From Gracilariopsis chorda (lineage: Eukaryota > Rhodophyta > Florideophyceae > Gracilariales > Gracilariaceae): 64,000 nt of DNA. The translations under genes were made by a program, and so were the position numbers. The notes beneath the pieces are model-generated. The model ran no database searches. It was given only the letters and a program-made list of their open reading frames with translations, and was not told the origin of the DNA. This document shows positions 32,450 to 42,916 of this stretch, one piece after another. The first letter of the stretch is position 1. Every line of letters begins with the position of its first letter. The stretch is from positions 310,001 through 374,000 of the forward strand of contig NBIV01000053.1 in NCBI GenBank assembly GCA_003194525.1, read 5' to 3'.

Positions 32450-33450
32450 GACTCTTTCATGACCTTGTTGGGCTCCTCCATAGGTTTCAAAGTTTTGCAA
32501 ATTTTCGGAGATATTATTGCTCTGTTTTGATTCTGTTGGAGAAATATCTTCAATTTCTGTTTTACACTCAACGCTAGAGTTTTTTGATGCCTCGATGAAT
32601 TTTGCATTTGCGCTTACAACGAGCCGTTGAGTCCTGTCATCCATAAAACGATAACTACGCCCTTTGTATCCTACAAATGTGCAGAGCCTTGACTTTGGAT
32701 CCCATTTCTTTCGGTTGTCTTTCGGAATGAAAACAAATGCTTTAGAACCAAAAACTCGCAGGTACGATACATCAGGCTTATGGCCTGACCACTTTTCGTG
32801 GGGACTTTGGTCTCCCAAAATTTTTGTGGGCATATCGTTCCTTAGCAGATTTGCCGTCTGTATGGCTTCGGCCCAAAACTTTCGAGAAAGACTATGGTAA
32901 GAAATCATACACCGAGCTTCTTCAGACAGTGTGCGGTTAATTCTTTCTGCAACGCCGTTCTGTTGAGGTTGACAGCCTCCTGTTGGTTCGTGAATAATGC
33001 CACTCTCTTTCAAATATTTGCTCGTGTCCGTTGACATATACTCACCGCCTCGATCGCTACGAATTCTTCTCACGGTAAGCTTGGTTTGGTTTTCGATCAT
33101 TGATAGAAATTCCTTGATTTCTCCAAATCCTCGTTTTTTGTTCACAGAAAATATACAAACGATTTTCTAGTAAAGTCATCTGTGAAGGTTAAAAAGTATG
33201 ACTTGCCTCCTTTTGATTTTGTACTCATGGGGCCGCACAGATCCGTATGAATTAGTTCTAGTTTTTCCTTTGATTGATATTTTCCATTTGAAGGGAACGC
33301 CGTTGATACCATTTTTCCAAGTGCACATCCTTTGCATGTGCTCGTATCGTTTTGCAATAATTTTTCTGGGACTCCCAATGCCGTTTTCTAATATACGATT
33401 TGTGTTAAAACCGTTTTTCCAGAGTGCCCAAGACGTGCATGCCATAATTC
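32450..33450 (-). other. Copia integrase region
   Basis: It includes the GAG-pre-integrase motif ELWHARLGHSG near 33430. The catalytic core has LIHTDLCGPMSTKSKGGKSY, IRSDRGGEYMS and [15 protein letters not shown]. This is the typical order for Copia, with integrase before RT. Confidence 0.85.
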
Positions 33451-33799
33451 GTGGTCTGTTAAGGTTGCAGCATATGCTGTAGTATTGGTAGTTTGAGCTT
33501 TTGTGCTTCGAAAACAGTATGTAGAGTTGCCTTCTTCACATAGAGAAGTGTTTTCTTCAGTTCTGAGGAGAACACCTTGCATTGTCCTCCTTCAAACTCG
33601 ATTTTGTGTCCTCGATCGGCAATTTGGCCAACAGACAAGATATTACTTGCTATTTCGGGCACATAAAGAACATCTCTGACAGACAAGGTTCGTTTCTGTC
33701 CTTTAGAAAAAACATCCATAAGAATATTTCCTTTCTTTTTCGATATCACAGTAGTTCCATCTCCAAGACGGATGCTGACAGAACTGATCTCCTCAATAC

Positions 33800-34700
33800 T
33801 GTCCGCTGTGAACCAATTTTCATCTTTTGTCATATGAAATGACGCCCCAGAGTCTATGTACCAAGCACCAGATAAACTTCGTTTCGAATATTGAGCCATT
33901 AAAAAGTTTCCAGAGGTTTCATTGCGGGGTTCACACTGTTCAGAATTTCGAACGTCCTTTTTGCGTTTTCTGCAGTCAGCAATTTTATGTCCCTTCTTGT
34001 GACAATAATGGCATTCGTAAGGGAATCCAGATATTTTAGGTTTGTGATTACTCTGTAAAAGACTTCCTGATATTTTGTCTTCATTGCTAGAATTTTGCCT
34101 GGATTCCTCTCGGAGTATTCTTGCATGTATTTCTTCTATGCTTAATTTACCCGCCATATTTTCCAGTGTTACTACCAAGCTCTAATAGCTTTTTGGTAGA
34201 CTTCGCAGTAATCTTATGATATATTCTTCTTTCGAGTTTTGCACACCAAGATTTTGTAGCTTTGTCTTCAGGCGTTTGAGTTCTTCGATATGTTCTTTGC
34301 CGATTCACCATCGTTTAGTCTTTTTGAACTAAATTTCTCTTCGGCATCCATTTTGTTTGCTATCCCTTTGTTCTCACAGACTTCAGCGAAAGCGTTCCAT
34401 ACTCCGTACCTGAACTAGCGGCCTCCACATAAACGATTTGGTTGTCGTCAACTGCCAGACTTATATCGATTAATGCCTTCTCATTGGCATCAAAATTATC
34501 TTCTATTCCAGATACGGCCTTCCAATAATTCTTTCTTTTTAGATAGTTGGTCATTCGGAACTTTCAAGAAAAGTAGTTGTCTCCATTTAGCTTTTCTATT
34601 CTGAAAAAGTTCGTTTCTTCTGAGTCCATGATTGTTCGGAATTAGAACTATGTGCAAACTTCTACGACGTTGTTTGCGGATCTCTCTTGATAAGCTGACG
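33800..34700 (-). other. Copia gag, zinc knuckle and protease region
   Basis: A CCHC knuckle, CHYCHKKGHKIADC, is encoded near 33980-34022. The protease motif WYIDSGASFHMT is near 33840-33870. The weakly conserved part between about 34100 and 34700 is gag-like and decayed. Confidence 0.75.
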
Positions 34701-34744
34701 TTTATGCGATAAGTTTGAAACAACTGGTAAATTACGCGAGGGCT

Positions 34745-34760
34745 GGGCCCATAACCTTTG
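34745..34760 (-). other. Primer-binding site complementary to initiator tRNA-Met anticodon region
   Basis: The plus strand next to the 5' LTR contains GGGCCCATAACC, matching the anticodon stem-loop of initiator tRNA-Met (CAU anticodon; typical GGGCTCATAACC) with one difference. Half-tRNA priming is known for Drosophila copia and some relatives. Confidence 0.6.
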
Positions 34761-34761
34761 A

Positions 34762-35014
34762 TGTGGTTACTTAGGGCTAATCGCTTAAAGTAACTTGAGG
34801 ACTCGGCTTGAATTCAACTTTCCATCAAGCGCGAGTTGCCTCTCTTCTTTTATAGTGTTCTAGTAGGCTTTCAGATTGTTCTAGACTAATAAATGATTCC
34901 TACTGTGACGGATAAACTAATTTCTGTGACTTTGATCTATAGAAGATTCTAGACCACTCTGGAACAAAACAGTTTCTAGTTGTATCTTCGCATCTTCTAG
35001 ATGCTTCTACAACA
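34762..35014 (-). repeat. 5' LTR of the Copia element
   Basis: This is the partner of 30532-30784, with the same ends. It contains several TTCTAGA motifs, and GCATCT-tct-AGATGC near the plus-strand right end, which is also kept in the solo LTR. Confidence 0.85.
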
Positions 35015-36242
35015 CGACGTTTCCTCAGAACCTTTCGAGGCTTCTGAAATCTTATTCTACAGTTGTTTGTCGTGCCGACGCTTTCCTTTTATATCTTTGG
35101 CAGTTCATGAAAGTTATACGCACCCTAAGCCAGCTCCCTTTTTACCTTTCAGCAAAACATGTACAGGCTATTGAAGTTGTTTCAATGGCTAATGTTTCTA
35201 TGGGGCAACTTGGGATAGAGGACACGAAACGTCGCACTGGGGCACAAAAAACGGCTGCCCACGAGTATCTGTTCTTACTCATTATTCAGTAACCATAGTG
35301 AATAACTGATGGCTCGTTACCTGTTTCTATTGCGAAAGAAACTCTCGGCAAGGAGCCGAACTCCCAATTAAAAATCTTTCATCCTGGAGAAAGTGATGAG
35401 ATATCAAGGGCTTTTTGGAACAATACATGCAGATTAGAAGAAAACTCAGGGATTCAGTAGATCAATCAGTATCTACAACATTCTGTTGTTGGCAGAGCGA
35501 TATATGCGTAAACGAACCGCGCACATGCAACGCGGCCCAGAGCACTGCCGTTTCAATATTAACAGAAAAACTTAGGAACAAAAGGCTTGAAGTGCTCCAA
35601 AGCAGCACAGATTGGGAGTTTGAAGTATGAGCGTTATGACTGAAATGGATACTGTTTCAAGACAGCAATGGGAACATGGCGTACCAGGAACGAGAAACGA
35701 TCACGTAGCGTAGAAGAAAAGTCTACAACAAAAGCCCAACTTTCGGCGGAAGAACTCCGGAAGGAAGGAGGCAGCCTCAGGAGTCCCCGAGGTTTGTGTC
35801 GGCTCTTCTGCTCCCCCGCGGTGAACTGATTCTTACCGCTTGCGTGTTGGAGCAACACTTTCGGATCTCAATGAGGGTTCTTTTTAAACAAAATCTCTGA
35901 CAGTTTCCGAGTTCAGTGCAAGTATGCTCAATAAGCGTGATAATCATTCGAAAGAAGAGACAGTTGAGGCTCAATTGACATTCGATCTTTTGTTATTTGA
36001 TGCGCCGTCGAGAGCGAGAGGCAAAAAAAGTGGTGCTCCAATTTCGAATCTGACAGAATTCGTGCCAGGCGCATAGCATAGCAAACTTTTTTGTGAAAGC
36101 ATAATTGACGGGTCACCATTTGGTGAACCGAACGAAATGCGCGTAACATTTATTTACCCTTGGTAAGTATTTCAGTGGTACATACTTGCAAGCAATCAGT
36201 TTGCAAACCACCATTTTGAAAAAGCAAGATCATTCTTGCATG
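35015..36242. other. No supported gene
   Basis: Only short frames are seen. The last part is probably the 3' end of the VWA gene transcript. Confidence 0.4.
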
Positions 36243-37430
36243 TTACGGACATCCATCAATTGCCAGTACACGGAACCTGCTCGGAGGAAGCGCCGCTCCG
36301 GCTTCAGTGTACGTGAACTGGCATTCGAAAGGACCGTCGGTTTCGCAGATTCCTTGCTCAATGATAACAGTCTGTTCAACGACTTGACTATCCCCAGCAG
36401 CCAGAGTAACTGGGAGCGTTGGGTCAGTAGTAGTTGTCAGCATTCCATCACAATCGGAGGTGTCGATGTCAAACGTGCGATCTATGTTGAGCACAGCGTT
36501 CTGCAACGCCTCAATCAGCTGGGTCTGTTGCGTATTCGGAACCAACACTCCTCCAGTCGCCGTTGATATCGCAGTTCCCTGGCCGCGTCCAGCGGGGGGG
36601 ACGCGACGGCAGCTAAATACGGTTGGGTTTCCGTCAAGTCCAGGATTGAAACTCACCGCTACTACAGTAATCTTCATAGCATTCAAGGCTTCGATCACGT
36701 CATCCCTGTCGAGTTGAAGTGACCCAACACAAGTGGGCTCGTGACCGGGATTATCACCAAAGTACATCACAATCTTTCGCGAAGCAGGCCTCCACCCAAT
36801 ACTGGAGTCCGTTGCTACCTTGTGCAGAGCAACGAGGTTGGCTTCTGGACGATCCCCACCTCCTCTGGCCACCAGCGTGTCTATAGCCGTCTGAACGGCA
36901 GCGCGGTCACCCGTGATGCCTTGGAGATTAATGAAACCATTGCCCGGGTCCGATTCATCGCGAAAGAAGCCAATTCCAAAGTGAGCATCCGTTACACTTT
37001 CAAACATCTCGACGATCTCAGAAAACCTTGTTCTTACTTCGGCGATGGCGGTACGCATGGATCCTGTAGCATCACTGAGAAGGTAAATATCTGTCTGCAG
37101 CGGAGACGCAGTGTTCAGATTAACTTGAAACGAGAACTGATCAAGGACTCTAACTCTTTCGAGAACAATATCTCCTCCTGGGACCACCTCGGGAGCGCGT
37201 CCAGGAGCAGCACATCGCAGATTATCTCCCTTGCATGGTACAGGTACACATCCGTTTAGTATGAATCGCGCACATGTATTAAATGCCTCTACCCGCGGTA
37301 GACAAACGTTTGGGCACGTGAGGGTGACGATAATTGAATCGGAGTCTGTTGGGCTTGTCTGCGCACAAACGAGATGAATAAGCACAGCGGCAGTTATAAT
37401 GAGAACAGAGGGCAACCTGAAGACATTCAT
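36243..37430 (-). CDS. Secreted protein with integrin-beta-like VWA domain
   Basis: The product has 395 residues from the ATG at 37430. The signal peptide is about 1-23 (VLIITAAVLIHLVCAQ). A Cys module follows, C39-x3-C43-L-P-x7-C53-x7-C61-x4-C66, shared with the protein at 22393-22971. The VWA domain spans about 114-310. Its MIDAS is D120-A-T-G-S124 with GGGDRPEA (D193) and FGDNPGH (D226). HFGIGFFRDE and IGWRPASRKI are close to integrin beta I-like patterns. A beta-rich C-terminus with four Cys ends at GCP. There is no membrane segment, so it is soluble or wall-bound rather than a receptor. The open frame extends upstream of 37430, but the TATA box at 37531-37539 makes this ATG the best start. 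Confidence 0.8.
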   Translation of the reverse strand: MNVFRLPSVLIITAAVLIHLVCAQTSPTDSDSIIVTLTCPNVCLPRVEAFNTCARFILNGCVPVPCKGDNLRCAAPGRAPEVVPGGDIVLERVRVLDQFSFQVNLNTASPLQTDIYLLSDATGSMRTAIAEVRTRFSEIVEMFESVTDAHFGIGFFRDESDPGNGFINLQGITGDRAAVQTAIDTLVARGGGDRPEANLVALHKVATDSSIGWRPASRKIVMYFGDNPGHEPTCVGSLQLDRDDVIEALNAMKITVVAVSFNPGLDGNPTVFSCRRVPPAGRGQGTAISTATGGVLVPNTQQTQLIEALQNAVLNIDRTFDIDTSDCDGMLTTTTDPTLPVTLAAGDSQVVEQTVIIEQGICETDGPFECQFTYTEAGAALPPSRFRVLAIDGCP

Positions 37431-37530
37431 GGCTTTTCTTTGACACCAACAAATTCTTTGGGACTTCTTCAATGATGTGTGATGAGATGAAGATAGAGAA
37501 CGGGGAGGATGATGCCCATAGTTTGTTTTA

Positions 37531-37539
37531 CTTATATAG
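37531..37539 (-). promoter_or_regulatory. TATA box of the VWA gene
   Basis: The minus strand reads CTATATAAG about 100 bases before the ATG at 37430. Confidence 0.6.
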
Positions 37540-38985
37540 GCATTTTTCAGATTCCAATACAGAGAAATATACGCAGGGACGTTTGGAGAAATGTTTCCTT
37601 TGCCATCTCCGTCTTGTGAGATGTCGTGAATGCCACCTTTCCACTGGCTTTTCGGAAGCCAGCGACGCAACAACAACCAAGAGAGTCCATCAACATAAAA
37701 ACCCCGAGAAAACTTGTCATCATACAAGGGAAAGGGCCGACCGTGGTAAAGAGATTCATTTAACCTAGGAGAAACCGCCGGCAAATTTCAAGGGAGCATA
37801 GGACATTCCTAGCTAGCTAGAGATATGATACGAATCAATTGGACAATCCAGTTGCCAGAAAGTGCATCGGCAGCATTGCTTTGATGGGGTTTAGCTCAAG
37901 AGGTTTCTTCTTCGGTCTCATGGATTTGGCCTTCAAGGGCACCATCGCGTTGGATTGTCAAAAAAGAACACCGAGCCCTAGTTCAAATGCATCATATGCT
38001 CCAACCAGATCAAATATAACTTTAATGCGGAGTCAACTATTCTTGTATGACTTGGGTCGACGAAGGAGTGCGGATTATATCGCTCGTAGTACGAGCGAGG
38101 TGAAGGCATAGCGCGTCACTGGCCCAGCAAGACGTTGTAGTCAACTTCCAGACGAAGATGTGACAAACGTCACGAATAAGCTATTGGGTCTTGCCAAAAA
38201 CAAAAGTGCCTAAAACCATTCCCTCTTTGCCACCAAGCGCGTGACCTGCGCCGCGCAGACATGTGCAACTTTTGTCACGCAGTCAGCTCATCAGAATACG
38301 GGGCATCAGACGGGTAATATTGATGCTGAGCCGTAGGCGAGGGTTATGAACTTCTCCCTTCCAATTTCTCCCTTCGAAAGACCCGTATTTGCACTAGATC
38401 TTTGATATAACGTGCTTGTGGTACTGTTGGCCGACGGGTAGCCAATCAAACGCAACGCAGAATTTCTTGAGAAAAGAATAAAACGAAGATACCGTTATCA
38501 AGGTAGTCCCGAATGACATCACCATCAATGGCGAAATATAGCCATGGACCGCTGAGTCGTCTTCAGTCGTGCGGTGCGATATTACTGTGATCGAATGACT
38601 CCGTCTCTTTGTTTTCTACACAGAATAGTTTGCCGTCTGAGCGTCGCTTGTTTTGTCATGGAATGATTAGCTACGTGTAACCTACGAGAGTGCTCAACTG
38701 ATGACCTCAGGTGGGCGCAAGTGAGAGCCACCTCGGTGCACTCAGGGTAGTAATTCACAGCGAAGAATGAAACAGAAGTTCCGAAGATACAGACGACCGC
38801 ACCGCATAAGCCGTTACGACTGGGCTATCAAGAGTCCGGCCAGACACTGATGATGCAAGCGCATCCAGCGATATTTGTAGTAAACTTCCACATAAGGTGT
38901 TATGCAACCACAAGTACAGCAATTCACAGCTTTCGTGTACTACAGTAGCGAAAGAAACTGGTATTTCTATGGAAGAGAATTTATT
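37540..38985. other. No supported gene
   Basis: The frames are short and without motifs. Confidence 0.4.
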
Positions 38986-39114
38986 GGAGCGGAGCGGTCG
39001 ATGGATCCGAAAAACAGTTTGGAGCCAGTGTGAGCACCAAATAAACGTGATAGCTTGCTACCGGCACCTTCGTGCTCGCAGTCGGCTCTGACAAGCTTCG
39101 ATCCGCTCCGCTCC
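38986..39114. repeat. Inverted repeat GGAGCGGAGCGG / CCGCTCCGCTCC
   Basis: Exact 12-base arms (38986-38997 and 39103-39114) are separated by about 105 bases. The match continues inwards as TCGA with a one-base shift. Confidence 0.7.
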
Positions 39115-39158
39115 TCTGGAACTCTGCACGACTGTTTTATTCCCACTCCGCCCACCCT

Positions 39159-39240
39159 TAGGCGACAGCTACGCCTAGGTAAGGCGCGCTGACCCCAGAC
39201 TGCAGGCGCAGTCTGAGGAGAACGTAGTGGTACTACGTTC
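39159..39240. repeat. Three consecutive perfect hairpins
   Basis: TAGGCG/CGCCTA spans 39159-39177, CAGACTGC/GCAGTCTG spans 39196-39215 and GAACGTAGT-ggt-ACTACGTTC spans 39220-39240. The style (arms 6-9, loops 3-7) resembles the run at 19409-19531. Confidence 0.7.
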
Positions 39241-39305
39241 ATAGCCGTTATCCCGAAATAAAGGATCTGACTTTGCTCGCGACGCGTCACTGATAAAGAA
39301 GATAC

Positions 39306-39565
39306 ATCATCGGGAACTGCTTTGCCGCGTCACGGATTTGTGGTGCCAGTGGCACGGGTACGCGCCTATGACTACAGTCACGATGCCGGACGTGCCAATG
39401 TGAGGTGCCAATTAAAGAAGCCCGTGCCGACCACTTTGCAGTGCTTACAGTCACCCTGCCGACGTCACTTCACATCCGTTTGCCGTCGGGAGTTTGCTTG
39501 CGATTCGGCACGGGACGCATATTGTGCCTTCCGTGCCAAATAGCAAGCAAACTGTTCCCGATGAT
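39306..39565. mobile_element. MITE or foldback-like element, 260 bases
   Basis: The terminal inverted repeats are ATCATCGGGAAC (39306-39317) and GTTCCCGATGAT (39554-39565), with looser similarity inside (TTTGC). The interior is rich in GTGCC/GGCAC motifs in both orientations, including GTGCCA-G-TGGCAC. No clear target duplication was seen. The superfamily is unknown. Confidence 0.45.
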
Positions 39566-40265
39566 AACCAATTAAGGCTCAGCAAAATAACAAAATCGGC
39601 CTGTTTTCAATTCGGAGTGCTGCTACGCCGCTAGAAAAGTGGAAACTTAACGCAGACTTTAGCTATATACTGACGATAGCTGTACAGGAAGAAGAAAAGA
39701 AAAGAAAACAAAGATATAAACCATCTGCTGCTTAAAGAAGACTTCAGCTTTGCTGGGCAATTTTTAGTTGCAGCAAAATGCTGCATTAAGAAAACATTAG
39801 GACATTTTAACATATCGTGGTTGGCGCATTTGCGCCGCTTTCCACGTCGGACAATGGGGCTTGCATGCGCAGGCAGTGTGGTCGCACCTTCAGGTCTGTT
39901 CATCGCTTACCAGACTGCCGCATGGTCAGATGGCCACGGGTGGACCTCCAAGCAGGATGTAGGACATGATTGAACCGCTAAGTAGAATAGGTCTGAAGAA
40001 CAGTATAAGTAGCGATAGATCTAACTTGACTGAGTAAAAAAAAGCGACAGTAGCTCCAACTACCGCATTACATCTTCAACCTTGCAACTACACTACACAC
40101 TGCACAAACTAGGTTTTAACTGGTTCTGGTCTTCTTTATACACGAATTATCTAAGTAAAACTATGTACAAAGCTCTTCTTGGACTGTCAAAGCTACGGGT
40201 ATTTTATTTCAGGCAGACAACTACCACATGTGGTCCCGGAAGATGTAACTTGTTCTACGCGCGTA

Positions 40266-42102
40266 GGATGTTTGGGATGTAGTGAATGACACTGATGTTC
40301 TGGATTCCGACTCTAGTGAAGAGGAGACGAAGAAGTATCAGGACAGGAAGGAAGTAAACCTTAAAAGGGTTATTCGGGAGCAAGGATGCAAAGCGCAAAT
40401 CATGCCTACTTTGAGATGAAACGTGGGACTAAGCAAGCTGTTCACTATTCACGTGTATGACAGTGAAGCGACGTTAGGAGATGTTATGCAGAGCGATGAA
40501 GACGAACAGAGTCATGCCGGACTTGAGTCAACGAGCACGACGAGGGTAACGCTTGAGCAGAAGAGTTCTGACGTCGTAAAGTTGGAGCTTGTTGTGGGAA
40601 GTTTGCTATGGGAGAGGGAGCCCAATAGTGAGGAAGGCGGGGGGTAATGTAGATATGGCGGTGATTTCGGACGAAGCGAAAAAGTGGAGACTGAAGACGC
40701 CATTCTGACAGGGTTCCATGCAAGGGATACTTTGCTGAGTGTAATATACTTGCTTGACGAGTTATTATTCTCAGCTATCGCGTCTGAAGCACACAGTGCT
40801 GCTTTACTACTTGGATTGAAACTATACGGCCGTGGATTGCGTTTGGCCGCACAGGCATGGAGCTCCGCAGAAGTGCTGTGATTCCCAAGCTTGGATGCTC
40901 ATGGAGTTCAATGGAGGGATTCGATGGGTTTACCATCCTTCCTCAATGTTACCGCAGAACCGTGGAGGAATTCCACTTCAGTTGAAGGGCTTCGCCACAT
41001 TCTGTTTACGGTATATGGCTTGATGGCTTTCCAGACTTGTCAGAAAATGAGAATGAACAGCGTGTTCTTGAAATCATTCAGCAACGAAACCCCAGTCTGA
41101 AGTCGTCATCAAAGAGTAGTTCTGATGCAGTTGCTGGTACCCCGTTGACGCGACCTTTTGCAGCCTGGGAATGAACAAAGGGTCCGCAAGGAACTATCAA
41201 TATGACCTATAACGCTTAGTCTAGGAAGTGGTCCAGCTGTTGCTCTCTTTCATGTGCAAGCCGTGACTGGGATTTACGAGTGGAACAAACTACTTTTTAG
41301 GGGTGTTCACCTTCGAACCTTCATCAGTATTCCCGAGATTTCTCTTTCGTTCTTCTGAATGCCGTCGGCACAATTCACCGTGCAGGAAATCAAGCCCGAT
41401 GAAGGGCGTTTAAGCTTGTCCATCGCTCTAGAAAAGTCGCAAGTGGACGTTTTGAGGTCTCAGGAAGACCAGCTACACACGTCCGTATTTCGGATAGAAG
41501 TACATGCAGTGTCGGGAAAGCTGCATCCATGGGGCTTTTGCGAGATGCTGCGGCCTGGGCACGTGAGCAAGGCATTGTTTCTGATCTGCAATACATCAAC
41601 TACGGTATCTTATCAACTTCTCGTGAGCGTCATGCGAAAACAAACCCATTGCCTAATACAACTGAGCATAGGATAGTGCTAGTTGGTATTAGCTTTCAGC
41701 GCTTCAGAATAGTGGTTCATCTTCTGAGCTCTGAAGAATATGCCTCTTCAAGGCTAGCTCTAAACGCCACAACCCTTCACCTATTCGCACGCCAAAGGTT
41801 TCAGAACCCTAATGTGCCCATTCGAAACGTCATCGAAGTTCAGACAACCGTTTTAGGGGTTTTCTGGGATGATACGTCTTTGCTGAGCTCTCACCATTCA
41901 CATATTGTTTTGTTTCTATGGAAAGCAAGTGGACACAATGGAGCGCACGCAGTTGCGTGTAATTCAATTGTTGCCTCTACGTAATACCTATAGGGTGCAT
42001 GCATTTGCTAACGCACTGCGCACGGAGAGACGCCATGCTTATGGTCAGCCGTTCGACTTGGCGACTCCGTGTTGGGTTTTAATGCATCCTGCCTCCGTGT
42101 GA
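40266..42102 (+). pseudogene. Decayed coding region, unidentified
   Basis: Several adjacent plus-strand frames have protein-like composition, for example an acidic TDVLDSDSSEEETKKY near 40290, an alanine/leucine-rich segment near 40700-40880, and GLLRDAAAWAREQG near 41530. No single open gene spans them and no family is recognised. It is likely the remains of a gene or mobile element on the plus strand. Bases 42103-42548 hold only the dispersed repeat. Confidence 0.35.
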
Positions 42103-42370
42103 GGGCCTTATTCAATGATTAGCGTTAGTGCAATTTAGTAATACAAAGTCTGCCAGAGGACAGCTAGATGTTTACGCTACGGAGAGGCCTCTTATCGAGG
42201 AATACAGCGCTATAAGAAGCCCACTCGCCCACAACCGGGACTAGTGAGGAGGACAGAGAAGTAAGGGACTCAGAAGAATAAAGCAATTACGCCTTGATCA
42301 GGAACTTAACATAGTTGCAACCATCATTCCCGAGACGGACTCTCCCTTTCTGGACCAGCTTCTGTGTGAT

Positions 42371-42455
42371 TGTTATTGAGGTTGTCGGTGGCAAGCACAA
42401 GTAGAAGGAGGAGTGTAGGACAAAAGGTCGTTGAGGCTTAGCACATTTTCCTTAG
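42371..42455. repeat. Dispersed repeat, copy 2
   Basis: It matches 30114-30200 at roughly 85%, in the same orientation. The minus-strand peptide reading (AKPQRPFVL...FYLCL) is kept. Confidence 0.6.
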
Positions 42456-42548
42456 CCAGCAGATTTTTTGGTTATTCAGATAATCAAAGGTTTATATAAA
42501 GCGCAGATAAAGAAGTTAAAAATGGAGATGAAAATGAAGAGTAGGTAA

Positions 42549-42672
42549 AAACTGTTTACAAGGCCTTTTTATCCGATCAAAGGGTACTTCTTGAAGCTTG
42601 TGTTGTTGTTTTTCGAGTGTACCCCAACAGTACACTGCAGAGGAGCGAACGTAGGGCTCGTTTTCTCAGATG
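42549..42672 (+). pseudogene. Left part of a reading frame split by a Gypsy insertion
   Basis: An open plus-strand frame (starting LFTRPFYPIKGYF; later FECTPTVHCRGANVGLVFSD) runs to the target duplication AGATG. In the pre-insertion order it continues at 48037 in the same phase. It has no ATG at its left edge, so it may be a terminal exon. The product is unknown. Confidence 0.45.
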
Positions 42673-42916
42673 TGTAACAAAGCAGTCGTAGGGTAGATGC
42701 TTCGCACGAAATACGACTAAAGAGTCGGAGACAAGGTCTAACCGCCCCCTCTAAGCTATCAGCCTGGGGCGGGATTTTATTTATAGAAGTTGTTAGATCA
42801 AGCTAGGGCTGCGTACCTGGCTTGATCCAGCATGGAGCTTCCTAGAGAAGCGGCGAGACACGAAGGATGTGATTGTGGTATGGGGTGAACTACTATGCTA
42901 AAGTTGTGTTGTTGCA
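42673..42916 (-). repeat. 3' LTR of the young Gypsy element
   Basis: It begins TGTAACAAAGCAG and ends GTTGTTGCA on the plus strand. It is identical to 47788-48031. The purine-rich minus-strand tract GGAAGCGGGTGAG adjoins it, and the end of pol overlaps the LTR by a few codons. Confidence 0.92.

Larger units (their letters stand above)
30532..35014 (-). mobile_element. Ty1/Copia LTR element, full span, broken
   Basis: Two LTRs of 253 bases (30532-30784 and 34762-35014) enclose minus-strand gag with a zinc knuckle, protease, integrase, RT and RNase H in Copia order. The LTRs differ at about 14 positions (5-6%), so the insertion is not recent. The coding region lies in several frames with a number of breaks; it is treated as a fossil. 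The primer-binding site matches the anticodon region of initiator tRNA-Met. The five flanking bases (CATGA and CGACG) do not match, unlike the related solo LTR. Confidence 0.9.

Noticed and set aside
30532-35014. Heat-shock-type promoter in the Copia LTR (TTCTAGA motifs, ATTCTGGAAC)
   Set aside because: Single imperfect sites that differ between the two LTRs; too weak to call a regulatory element.
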